DNA from: Candidatus Neomarinimicrobium atlanticum
Lineage (GTDB): Bacteria > Fidelibacterota > Marinisomatia > Marinisomatales > Marinisomataceae
Assembly: GCA_000402815.1 (NCBI GenBank)
Contig: AQSA01000035.1
Span: 1-7,957, forward strand
Length of the DNA stretch: 7,957 bases
Reading direction: 5' to 3'
The position numbers and the translations under genes were made by a program. The notes beneath the pieces were generated by a model. That model was not told the origin of the DNA and searched no databases. It saw only the letters and a list, made by a program, of their open reading frames with translations. Shown here piece by piece: positions 1-6,795 of the stretch (position 1 is its first letter; each line of letters begins with the position of its first letter).

Positions 1-365
1 CTCGCTCCAGCACAAATACGTAATATTTGACCTAAATTATGAGGATCTTGTACTTGATCTAGAATGACATAACAAGAATTAGTTTTTTCTGTTTTTGGAA
101 GAGATGAAAAGGTAGATACTTGAGCTTTTATTAATATTCCTTGAGATCTATTAGTATCAATTTTATCTCTAAATCTATTTCCGTCTAATATATTTACCCT
201 ATCCTGAGACATGTTTCCACATAACGTTTTCACGTTATTATGATTGTATGCCGGAGAATCTTTTTCAACATAAACTTGTGTAACTTCAACAAGATTAGAT
301 TCCATAGCGTCGTGACAACCATTAATGCCATATATTGAAATACGATGTTTTGTAATTTTGTCCAT
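1..365 (-). CDS. rlmB: RlmB/TrmH-family 23S rRNA 2'-O-ribose methyltransferase, N-terminal part (3' end outside window)
   Basis: Reading leftwards from the ATG at 365-363 gives about 121 uninterrupted residues that run off the window edge. The start (MDKITKHRISIYGINGCHDAMES) matches the small N-terminal substrate-binding domain of SpoU/TrmH enzymes (usual form 'yGihaV.eAl'). Residues about 100-120 enter the SPOUT methyltransferase domain with VILDQVQDPHNLGQILR, the conserved DxvqDPxNlGxilR motif whose Asn and Arg belong to the active site. Enzymes of this type methylate a ribose 2'-OH in 23S rRNA (G2251 in E. coli) using S-adenosylmethionine. The closing SAM-binding knot motifs lie outside the window. 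It is divergent from arfB with only about 30 bp between the two starts. No good Shine-Dalgarno precedes the ATG. The family call is firm; the exact target nucleotide is inferred. Confidence 0.87.
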   Translation of the reverse strand, partial: MDKITKHRISIYGINGCHDAMESNLVEVTQVYVEKDSPAYNHNNVKTLCGNMSQDRVNILDGNRFRDKIDTNRSQGILIKAQVSTFSSLPKTEKTNSCYVILDQVQDPHNLGQILRICAGA

Positions 366-382
366 AAATTTTGCTTAAATTT

Positions 383-388
383 AGGAAA
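383..388 (+). promoter_or_regulatory. Ribosome binding site of arfB
   Basis: AGGAAA lies about 7-9 nt before the ATG at 396. It favours that start over the in-frame ATG at 345, which lies inside the 5' end of the divergent rlmB and would add 17 residues that do not resemble the family. Confidence 0.6.
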
Positions 389-395
389 AAAATTG

Positions 396-794
396 ATGAT
401 AAAAATTAAAGAATCAGAATTACGCCTTTCTTTTATAAGATCTCGAGGTCCTGGAGGTCAAAATGTAAATAAAGTTTCTACCGCTGTTCAATTAAAGTAT
501 AATATTGTTAATGCTGAGATTCCCGATAAGATTAAAAAAAGATTTTTTGAACAATACAAAAATAAAATTTCAAAAAATGGCGACATAATTATTGTTGCAC
601 AATCTTATAGAACGCAAAATAAAAATAAAATAGATGCTATCAATAGGCTAGAAAGTTTATTTTCAGATATAAAAATTCCTATAAAGCGAATTCCTACGAA
701 ACCTTCTTGGAGTTCTCAAGTTAAAAGAGTGGAAAGTAAAAAAAAGAGATCAGTGTTGAAAAAAAATAGAAAAAAGGTTATGCTCAATGAGTAA
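396..794 (+). CDS. arfB: Alternative ribosome-rescue factor B (codon-independent peptidyl-tRNA hydrolase)
   Basis: This is a 132-residue protein of the ArfB/YaeJ (ICT1) family, close to the usual length of about 140. The catalytic GGQ motif is at residues 20-22 in the context SRGPGGQNVNKVST, typical of class-I release-factor peptidyl-hydrolase domains. Further conserved patches are IIIVAQSYRTQNKNK and INRLESL. The C-terminal tail is strongly basic (RVESKKKRSVLKKNRKK); in ArfB this tail enters the empty mRNA channel of ribosomes stalled without a stop codon, and GGQ then releases the peptide. There is no codon-recognition domain, so it is not RF1/RF2. I place the start at 396 because it follows an AGGA and matches the family N-terminus. 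The stop overlaps the next gene's start by 8 nt, so the two are probably translated together. Confidence 0.9.
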   Translation: MIKIKESELRLSFIRSRGPGGQNVNKVSTAVQLKYNIVNAEIPDKIKKRFFEQYKNKISKNGDIIIVAQSYRTQNKNKIDAINRLESLFSDIKIPIKRIPTKPSWSSQVKRVESKKKRSVLKKNRKKVMLNE

Positions 795-1332
795 GTATAT
801 TATTATTTTATTTATATCATCTTTTTTGATAGCTCAAGGTGAAATTGAAAAAAAAGATTTTTCTATTCCACCTCTATTGCAGGACGAAATGACAGATCTT
901 GAATTGATGTTAGTTGCAAATATAAATACAAATGAAATTCTAAGTGAATTTTTAAAACTAAATGCAATTTCCAACTCAATGAAATTAAATGCACCAACAT
1001 ATGATCGTTTTGCTCGTAAAAATAATATTGGAATGTTGCTGCCTGTCAATACCTCATCTTCCCTTTATCTTGATGCAGGTATTCAAGGTTGGGTTGAAGC
1101 AAATAAGTATATTCAAGAAAATAATGATAGTTATTCCGTTGGATTTTTTGGAAGCACTGGAGAAAAATTTAGTTACTATAATTCAAGAAAAGGGTATGTA
1201 GATACTGATAATTATTTTAAAGATTCTTGGGACAAAAGATCCACCGATGATTACATCCGCTATATGCACATATCGCCGTATATGCGCCATTCTGAAATAA
1301 ACACTATATATGACCCAAATAGAACTCAATAA
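787..1332 (+). CDS. Secreted protein of unknown function
   Basis: This is a 181-residue protein I do not recognise. Residues 1-17 look like a signal peptide: Lys3, then a hydrophobic stretch (YIIILFISSFLIA) with a probable cut after Ala16 or Gln17. There is no lipobox cysteine. The mature part is soluble-looking, rich in Asn, Ser and Tyr, with no further membrane segment and no cysteine. A short hydrophobic patch (NIGMLLPVNTSSSLYLDAG) lies mid-protein and the C-terminus is Tyr/His/Arg-rich. Its ATG overlaps the arfB stop by 8 nt (ATGAGTAA), and AAGG at 774-777 can serve as ribosome binding site. Its last 23 nt overlap the Mur-ligase reading frame. Translation is well supported by the context and the intact frame; function is open. 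A periplasmic or envelope-associated role is only an inference from the signal peptide and the Mur neighbour. Confidence 0.72.
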   Translation: MSKYIIILFISSFLIAQGEIEKKDFSIPPLLQDEMTDLELMLVANINTNEILSEFLKLNAISNSMKLNAPTYDRFARKNNIGMLLPVNTSSSLYLDAGIQGWVEANKYIQENNDSYSVGFFGSTGEKFSYYNSRKGYVDTDNYFKDSWDKRSTDDYIRYMHISPYMRHSEINTIYDPNRTQ

Positions 1333-1588
1333 AGCCCTAGACGGGGTAACCGATTGCAGTGATTCACTATCTGGTGAGCAAGTATTGGGAATTAGTACAA
1401 ATTCTAAGGAAATTATTCCTGGCTTCATATTTGTGGCTATAAGGGGAACCAACTTTGATGGTAATGATTTCATAGATGAAGCTTTAGATAGGGGAGCTAT
1501 CTGTGCTATTACCGATTCAATGCTTCCGAATCATACCATTGCTCTAGCTTTGAAACCGAATTTATTTTTGGGATTATACTTCTCATAG
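1310..1588 (+). CDS. murF: Mur ligase N-terminal domain, 3'-truncated (MurF most likely, MurE possible)
   Basis: Residues 1-69 of this 92-residue frame match the N-terminal UDP-MurNAc-peptide-binding domain of Mur ligases. MTQIELNKALDG resembles the first helix. GISTNSKEIIPGFIFVAIRG and NFDGNDFIDEALDRGAICAI are the conserved 'ST(D/N)SR.i.pG.lFvAlkG..fDGhdFi..A...GA' block. Nothing after about position 1515 resembles the family. The ATP-binding GTNGKT loop and the C-terminal domain are missing, and the frame simply runs antisense through rsmE to a stop at 1588. A full MurE/MurF has about 450-500 residues. MurF ligates UDP-MurNAc-tripeptide to D-Ala-D-Ala in the cytoplasm; this fragment cannot do so. 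The start overlaps the preceding gene by 23 nt with no clear ribosome binding site. MurF is preferred because 'FVAlrG.nFDGndF' is closer to it, but MurE cannot be excluded. Confidence 0.75.
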   Translation: MTQIELNKALDGVTDCSDSLSGEQVLGISTNSKEIIPGFIFVAIRGTNFDGNDFIDEALDRGAICAITDSMLPNHTIALALKPNLFLGLYFS

Positions 1589-1994
1589 ATTGCTTAACAC
1601 CTGAACGCATAACAGAAGTCATTTTTTGTGCAGAAACTGTTGATTTTATAGATCTATCTAAATAAAGCGGAGTTAGTTCTTTAATTCCCGATTCTACAGA
1701 TTTTTCTACTGCAATTTTCATTCTAGAATTCTTGATAATTGGTAGACCTAGATGAATATGGTAGCTTAGTTCATTCTGATTCACATAAGACTCTATCACT
1801 GAACCCTCTACTATATTTTTATTTGTAAAATTATCTATCCGGCAATGATAAGTACCACCCTCACCATCAGTAAGCCATATAGTAGAATCTACCTTAAACC
1901 TTAATACATTGATTAAATGATGAGATTCATCTTTATCCAAAAAAAAATTATTATTTTGAATATTAGCTTTATCTACAAAAGAAAACTTACTCAC
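1509..1994 (-). CDS. rsmE: RsmE-type 16S rRNA m3U1498 methyltransferase, 3'-truncated
   Basis: This 161-residue frame is RsmE-like over about residues 1-150. The N-terminal PUA-like domain holds DESHHLINVLRFK (residues 22-34) and the WLTDGEGGTYHCRI strand pair. The start of the methyltransferase domain holds IKNSRMKIAVEKSVESGI, KELTPLYLDRS and GVKQSMRSIIPKI (132-144). RsmE is normally about 230-250 residues. The SPOUT knot with its GPEGG motif, which binds S-adenosylmethionine, is absent; the frame ends where Mur-ligase sequence begins on the other strand. It should therefore be catalytically dead unless the junction is an artefact. The start is a GTG, sharing 8 nt (GTGAGTAA) with the stop of the upstream outer-membrane gene, so it is the last gene of that minus-strand run. 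No other reading frame to the left continues the protein. Confidence 0.85.
   Translation of the reverse strand: MSKFSFVDKANIQNNNFFLDKDESHHLINVLRFKVDSTIWLTDGEGGTYHCRIDNFTNKNIVEGSVIESYVNQNELSYHIHLGLPIIKNSRMKIAVEKSVESGIKELTPLYLDRSIKSTVSAQKMTSVMRSGVKQSMRSIIPKINSVSKLEQWYDSEALNR
1514..1545. other. Probable rearrangement or assembly junction between Mur ligase and rsmE
   Basis: Mur-ligase similarity on the plus strand fades after about 1515 (AICAITD). RsmE similarity on the minus strand fades after about residue 150, around 1545. Between them each frame continues briefly without family resemblance. The exact point cannot be set by eye. Confidence 0.6.
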
Positions 1995-2601
1995 GATTTA
2001 TCTTATACTTTAAATACAGAAAAGCTCCACCATAATCCTTCTTACTATGAATAGGTTCTTTTACTTTTAAATAATCATATCCCAATCCAAATGAAAGAGT
2101 ATTTGAAGTATTGGTATTAAAGTTTATTCCAAAACCTATAGATCCTCCTGGACTAATTTGAGTATCTGCTTCAGACCATCTTTTTGAAAAACTTCTTATA
2201 CTTTCATCCCCATCAATTGATATCATTGGACCCATAGCAAAAAGTATATATGGCTCAAAATTATTTGCAATCTTTCCTTGAAATGGATAATAATTCAATC
2301 TAAAGTACAGAGGAAGCATTGTAATATTTTTTTCTCCTATAACCTTATATTGATTGAAGAAAGGGTCATAAACTGGATACTCATCACTTCTGATATCATA
2401 AAATCTTAAATCAGCTCCGATAGATAAATTTTCTTTAGAAAATTTTTCAAATTCATATCCAAATCCATAACCATTATTCGTAAACATAAAATTAAGATTA
2501 TTGGATTTTTCTTGACTAAATAGTGACGAAGAAAATGCCAATGCTATTACTAGCTTTACCGCAGTTTTAATTAAAAAAAATGATGATATATATCTATTCA
2601 T
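1987..2601 (-). CDS. Outer-membrane beta-barrel protein, small porin/OmpA-like fold
   Basis: From the ATG at 2601 this gives 204 residues. Residues 1-30 form a signal peptide: MNRYISSFFLIKTAVK, then a hydrophobic run ending in SSLFSQ, with a probable cut after Ser or Gln. The mature part of about 175 residues alternates hydrophobic and polar residues with many Tyr, Phe, Gly and Asn, e.g. NGYGFGYEFEKF, LYFRLNYYPF, GSIGFGINF, LSFGLGYDYLKV, and ends in a strand GGAFLYLKYKI. That is the pattern of an 8-stranded or similar barrel in the outer membrane. I cannot name the family or a substrate. An in-frame ATG at 2619 would add six residues (MRSLKI), but it lies within the preceding small gene and would put the GGAG ahead of 2601 inside the coding region, so 2601 is preferred. 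It overlaps the 47-aa gene by 8 nt upstream and rsmE by 8 nt downstream. Confidence 0.75.
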   Translation of the reverse strand: MNRYISSFFLIKTAVKLVIALAFSSSLFSQEKSNNLNFMFTNNGYGFGYEFEKFSKENLSIGADLRFYDIRSDEYPVYDPFFNQYKVIGEKNITMLPLYFRLNYYPFQGKIANNFEPYILFAMGPMISIDGDESIRSFSKRWSEADTQISPGGSIGFGINFNTNTSNTLSFGLGYDYLKVKEPIHSKKDYGGAFLYLKYKINRE

Positions 2602-2737
2602 GATCTTCAAACTCCGCATCTTTTACTTTTTTATAATCTATTTTTGTATCTTTTTTTATTGTAGATATAGTTTCTTGTTTATTAAAAAATCTATATACCA
2701 TAAATAGTACACCAGCTGCTATTATCCATTTCATCAT
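2594..2737 (-). CDS. 47-aa single-pass membrane microprotein
   Basis: This short gene fills what would otherwise be a gap after the deoxynucleoside kinase. The frame starts at the ATG ATG pair (2737-2732) and runs 47 residues. Residues 4-18 (WIIAAGVLFMVYRFF) form one membrane segment. A basic, then acidic, cytoplasmic-type tail follows (IKKDTKIDYKKVKDAEFEDHE). The layout of a short N-terminal helix plus a charged tail ending in a 'DAEFED' acidic patch recalls small membrane proteins of the DUF4834 kind in Bacteroidota, but I cannot confirm a family. Support comes from spacing: it begins 3 nt after the kinase stop and its own stop shares 8 nt (ATGAATAG) with the start of the outer-membrane gene. 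No clear Shine-Dalgarno is present, so translation probably depends on coupling to the kinase gene. Function unknown. Confidence 0.68.
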   Translation of the reverse strand: MMKWIIAAGVLFMVYRFFNKQETISTIKKDTKIDYKKVKDAEFEDHE

Positions 2738-2740
2738 AAT

Positions 2741-3382
2741 TTATGAGGGATTAAAATATCTTCTTCCCTTAGCAGGCTCCTGAATCACCTCTAATAAATT
2801 CTCAAAATCTTCAGAATTATTAACGAAATCAATATTGTTGGCATTGATGACTAAGAGAGGTCTTTCGTCATAATTCACAAAGAATTCTTGATACTTCTCA
2901 TTTACCTGATTGATATATTCAGTTGTAACGCCTTTTTCAAAATCACGTCCTCGTTGCTTGATATTTTTCATTAATCGAGATGTATCTGCTTGTAAATAAA
3001 CTACCATGTCTGGCTTAATAATATCTTTTTCTAAAATATCTGCAACACTAGAATACAATTCGAATTCAGCTTGAGACCGCAATGTGAACTCAGCAAATAA
3101 TCTATCTTTCTCAAACATATAATCAGTAATAACACCTTTTTGAAATGCATTTAATTGTTTGATTTCTTTCTGTTGCTGTTGATATCTTTGCAACAAGAAC
3201 CATACTTGAGTTTGAAGAGCATTACTATCTGGATCTTCATAAAATTCTTCTAAAAATGGATTGCCTTTAAAATCTTCAAATACTTTTCTAGCATTCAATT
3301 TTTCAGCAATCATTTCTGCTAGACTTGTTTTTCCTACCCCTATAGGGCCTTCTATTGCTATATATGAATCTAATTGGCTCAT
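2741..3382 (-). CDS. Deoxynucleoside kinase (dAK/dGK type)
   Basis: This 213-residue protein belongs to the deoxynucleoside kinase family (about 200-230 residues). The P-loop GPIGVGKT is at residues 12-19. The acidic segment VFEDFKGNPFLEEFYEDP (33-50) is typical of bacterial deoxyadenosine/deoxyguanosine kinases and carries the probable catalytic Glu. The DYMFEKDRLFA block (86-96) corresponds to the (D/E)RS-type substrate motif, and the Arg-rich lid is KQRGRDFE (141-148). It transfers phosphate from ATP (or another NTP) to salvaged deoxynucleosides in the cytosol, giving dNMPs. Substrate preference (dA, dG or broad) cannot be read from sequence by eye. The ATG overlaps the folK stop by 4 nt (ATGA), a coupled arrangement; folK next to such a kinase recurs in Bacteroidota-like genomes. 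The protein looks complete and intact. Confidence 0.87.
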   Translation of the reverse strand: MSQLDSYIAIEGPIGVGKTSLAEMIAEKLNARKVFEDFKGNPFLEEFYEDPDSNALQTQVWFLLQRYQQQQKEIKQLNAFQKGVITDYMFEKDRLFAEFTLRSQAEFELYSSVADILEKDIIKPDMVVYLQADTSRLMKNIKQRGRDFEKGVTTEYINQVNEKYQEFFVNYDERPLLVINANNIDFVNNSEDFENLLEVIQEPAKGRRYFNPS

Positions 3383-3885
3383 GCTTTCTTATCGATTAAG
3401 TATTTATCTACTGTTGAAGTATCAGGACATTTTTCTAATAAATCAATCATCTTATATTTTGTTCCAGGAAAAACCTTATCTGGAATAAGCTCTGCTAATG
3501 GAACTAAGACAAATTTACGCAATAAAGCGTGTGAATGTGGAATAGTAAGTTTATCAGTCTCAATAAAGGCATTTCCAAACATAATAATATCGATATCAAT
3601 TGTCCTTGGAGTATTTTTTTCTCTTTCTAATTTACGCCCTAACATTTTTTCTATATCGTGAATTTTATCAAGAAACTGGAATGGTGTAAATACTGTTTTT
3701 AATTCGACTATAATATTAAGAAAAGAAGGTTGATTGACATTATACAAGGGTTCTGATAGGTAAAATGAAGAAGTCCTTATTTCTGTATTTTCTATATAAG
3801 AACCAAGCATAGCAATGCATGAAGCAATATTAGACTCCTTATCTCCTAAGTTTGAACCTAAGGATAGATAAATAGTATCAGACAT
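3379..3885 (-). CDS. folK: 2-amino-4-hydroxy-6-hydroxymethyldihydropteridine pyrophosphokinase (HPPK)
   Basis: This 168-residue protein transfers pyrophosphate from ATP to 6-hydroxymethyl-7,8-dihydropterin, the step before dihydropteroate synthase in folate synthesis. The N-terminal YLSLGSNLGDKESNI is the classic 'lGSNlGd' opening. A pterin-binding stretch NQPSFLNIIVEL follows. The HPPK signature TPRTIDIDIIMF (92-103) holds the two Mg-binding aspartates, here Asp97 and Asp99. IPHSHALLRKFVLVPLAEL (118-136) is the usual 'PHp.l..R.FvL.PL.ei' block. Length is normal. The ATG shares 8 nt with the folB stop (ATGTCTGA), and AAGGA lies a few bases upstream as ribosome binding site. Its stop overlaps the kinase start by 4 nt. 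The folB-folK order puts two consecutive pathway steps next to each other. Confidence 0.93.
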   Translation of the reverse strand: MSDTIYLSLGSNLGDKESNIASCIAMLGSYIENTEIRTSSFYLSEPLYNVNQPSFLNIIVELKTVFTPFQFLDKIHDIEKMLGRKLEREKNTPRTIDIDIIMFGNAFIETDKLTIPHSHALLRKFVLVPLAELIPDKVFPGTKYKMIDLLEKCPDTSTVDKYLIDKKA

Positions 3886-4240
3886 TACTTTCCTTGGTCA
3901 TTTCCACTTCTACAAAATCAAGAGATGTATCAATTGGTAGCTCAAACTTTCTTACCCTTATAATCGCTTTTAAAGGATTATATAGCCTTACTATTTCATT
4001 AAGAATTTTATTGCATAGCGTTTCTAAAAGATCAAAATTATCTGATGAATTAATCTTTTTTACAACATCTATAACTTCAACATAATTAATCGTTTTATCT
4101 ATGTTATCATTACTATTATTTATTTGATTTTCAAAAAAAAGCTCTATATCAAAACCTAGATTAACTCCATCTCTTTTTTCATTGTCATATAAGCCATGAA
4201 AACCAATGAGTTTTATATCTTTTATTGTAATTTTTTCCAT
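3878..4240 (-). CDS. folB: Dihydroneopterin aldolase
   Basis: This 120-residue protein matches the standard FolB length. FolB cleaves 7,8-dihydroneopterin to 6-hydroxymethyl-7,8-dihydropterin and glycolaldehyde, giving FolK its substrate. Visible family features are IKLIGFHGLYDNEKRDG ('l.f.g.hGv...E...G', residues 11-27), DKTINYVEVIDVVK with the conserved Tyr, the LLETLCNKI block with the substrate-binding Glu, and RKFELPI near the end with the catalytic-type Lys (usual form 'v.Kp..pi'). I start at the ATG at 4240. A longer frame could begin at a TTG at 4258, but that lies in the T-tract of the groEL terminator and adds nothing family-like. No Shine-Dalgarno is evident. The gene begins only about 20 bp after the terminator stem, so its transcription is unexplained. 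Confidence 0.9.
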   Translation of the reverse strand: MEKITIKDIKLIGFHGLYDNEKRDGVNLGFDIELFFENQINNSNDNIDKTINYVEVIDVVKKINSSDNFDLLETLCNKILNEIVRLYNPLKAIIRVRKFELPIDTSLDFVEVEMTKESNV

Positions 4241-4256
4241 AGACAATATTACAAAC

Positions 4257-4284
4257 AAAAAACCCTCAAAGATGAGGGTTTTTT
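4257..4284 (-). terminator. Intrinsic terminator after groEL
   Basis: AACCCTCA (4261-4268) and TGAGGGTT (4273-4280) form a perfect 8-bp stem with a 4-base loop. T-runs follow on both strands, so it could work in both directions. Leftward it closes groESL, whose stop is 27 bp upstream. No plus-strand gene precedes it. Confidence 0.88.
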
Positions 4285-4310
4285 ATGTATTTATTTTATA
4301 AAAAACAACA

Positions 4311-5957
<1,647 letters not shown>

Positions 5958-5970
5958 TTTGTAATCTCCT

Positions 5971-6246
5971 TTAAATTATTGCTAATATGTCACTTTCTCT
6001 CATGATAAGAAGGTCTTTCCCTTCATGATTGATTTCAGTGCCTGAATATTTTCCGTATAAAACTTTATCACCAGATTTAACTGTCATTGAACTATCTTTT
6101 TTTCCTGGCCCTACTACAAGAACGGTACCCTGTTGGGGTTTTTCTTGTGCAGTATCAGGCAAAATAATTCCACTAGCTGTTTTTTCATCAGCAGCCATTG
6201 CTTCAACAATAACTCTGTCTTCAAGTGGTTTAATTTTAAGAGCCAT
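5971..6246 (-). CDS. groES: Co-chaperonin GroES (Hsp10)
   Basis: This 91-residue subunit belongs to the heptameric lid of the GroEL chamber and is of normal length. The N-terminal KIKPLEDRVIVE is the family signature 'i.PL.DRv.v'. The mobile loop that docks on the GroEL apical domain is EKTASGIILPDTAQEKP (residues about 21-37) with the hydrophobic IIL tripeptide. VLVVGPGK and the C-terminal KDLLIMRESDILAII complete the beta-barrel. The start has a strong GGAGG 5 nt upstream (6251-6255). It is the first gene after the 111-bp gap that holds the only convincing promoter in the window, and it is followed directly by groEL. Confidence 0.97.
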   Translation of the reverse strand: MALKIKPLEDRVIVEAMAADEKTASGIILPDTAQEKPQQGTVLVVGPGKKDSSMTVKSGDKVLYGKYSGTEINHEGKDLLIMRESDILAII

Positions 6247-6250
6247 TTTT

Positions 6251-6255
6251 CCTCC
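6251..6255 (-). promoter_or_regulatory. Strong ribosome binding site of groES
   Basis: GGAGG on the minus strand lies 4-5 nt before the groES ATG. It is the best Shine-Dalgarno in the window, fitting a highly expressed gene. Confidence 0.75.
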
Positions 6256-6293
6256 ATTATATAACTTATTTTATTAAAAAATTTTGCGGTTGA

Positions 6294-6322
6294 ATTTTAG
6301 TATAAATACTCAGAAATATCAA
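6294..6322 (-). promoter_or_regulatory. Predicted sigma70-type promoter of groESL
   Basis: On the minus strand, TTGATA (6322-6317) is followed by exactly 17 bp and TAAAAT (6299-6294), about 48 bp before the groES ATG. Within the spacer, AGTAT-TT-ATACT (6310-6299) is a perfect 5-bp inverted repeat that could be a small operator, though chance is possible in such AT-rich DNA. No CIRCE repeat (TTAGCACTC-N9-GAGTGCTAA) is present. Confidence 0.55.
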
Positions 6323-6332
6323 ACTAATTCTA

Positions 6333-6357
6333 TTTTTAAAAAGATATTCTTTAAAAA
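6333..6357 (-). repeat. AT-rich imperfect inverted repeat directly after dut
   Basis: TTTTTAAAAAGA (6333-6344) can pair with TCTTTAAAAA (6348-6357) with a 2-nt bulge, beginning right after the dut stop. It could be a weak terminator for the mscS-dut run. It has no G+C-rich stem and no separate T-tract, so this is uncertain. Confidence 0.3.
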
Positions 6358-6795
6358 CTATTTTCCTGTACTCCCAAAGCCGCCTTCACCTCTACTAGAT
6401 TCTGATAATTCTTCTACCAGTTCAAATTCGATTGGTGAACTATCAACAGCCACAAGCTGAAAGTATCTTTCTCCGCTTTTAACATGATAATCTTCACTAT
6501 AAATATTATCAACCATTCCTACCAATTCCCCTCTATAGCCACCATCAATCAGTCCAATAGAATTAGCTAATCGAATAGGAGTTTTAGAAATACTTGATCT
6601 AGGAAATAAGTAGTATGCCTTATTATCTAAATTTTCACACGCAACCTGCAAATGAATAGGTTGGGTAGAATTACCAGGAATAACTTGGTCATCTACAACG
6701 AATAAATCTAATCCAGCATCACCAGAGTGGAAATGAGAATGATTTTCATATAAAGCTTTTGCTTTATCGTTAAAAGGTTTAATTCTTAGCTTCAT
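6358..6795 (-). CDS. dut: dUTP diphosphatase (dUTPase)
   Basis: This 145-residue trimeric-type dUTPase hydrolyses dUTP to dUMP and pyrophosphate, keeping uracil out of DNA and supplying thymidylate synthesis. All five family motifs are present in order: motif 1 GDAGLDLF (25-32); motif 2 PRSSISKTP (65-73); motif 3 GLIDGGYRGEL (81-91) with the catalytic-water Asp84 and Tyr87; motif 4 GERYFQLV (108-115); and motif 5 RGEGGFGSTG (135-144), the C-terminal P-loop-like arm that closes over the substrate. Length matches the family and nothing essential is missing. The ATG lies 17 nt inside the mscS 3' end and has no clear Shine-Dalgarno, so it is probably translated by coupling to mscS. The functional link between the two is not obvious; streamlined gene packing may be the only reason. 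Confidence 0.93.
   Translation of the reverse strand: MKLRIKPFNDKAKALYENHSHFHSGDAGLDLFVVDDQVIPGNSTQPIHLQVACENLDNKAYYLFPRSSISKTPIRLANSIGLIDGGYRGELVGMVDNIYSEDYHVKSGERYFQLVAVDSSPIEFELVEELSESSRGEGGFGSTGK

Noticed and set aside
345..395. N-terminal extension of arfB from the ATG at 345
   Set aside because: It overlaps the rlmB 5' end and adds 17 residues unlike the ArfB family. The ATG at 396 has an AGGA in front and matches the family start.
1183..1473. 96-residue minus-strand frame left of rsmE, considered as its possible missing C-terminus
   Set aside because: It lacks the GPEGG and other RsmE motifs and is simply antisense to the secreted-protein and Mur-ligase frames.
2602..2619. Earlier start for the outer-membrane protein at 2619
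   Set aside because: It lies further inside the 47-aa gene, adds six residues before the signal peptide, and would place the GGAG that serves 2601 within the coding region.
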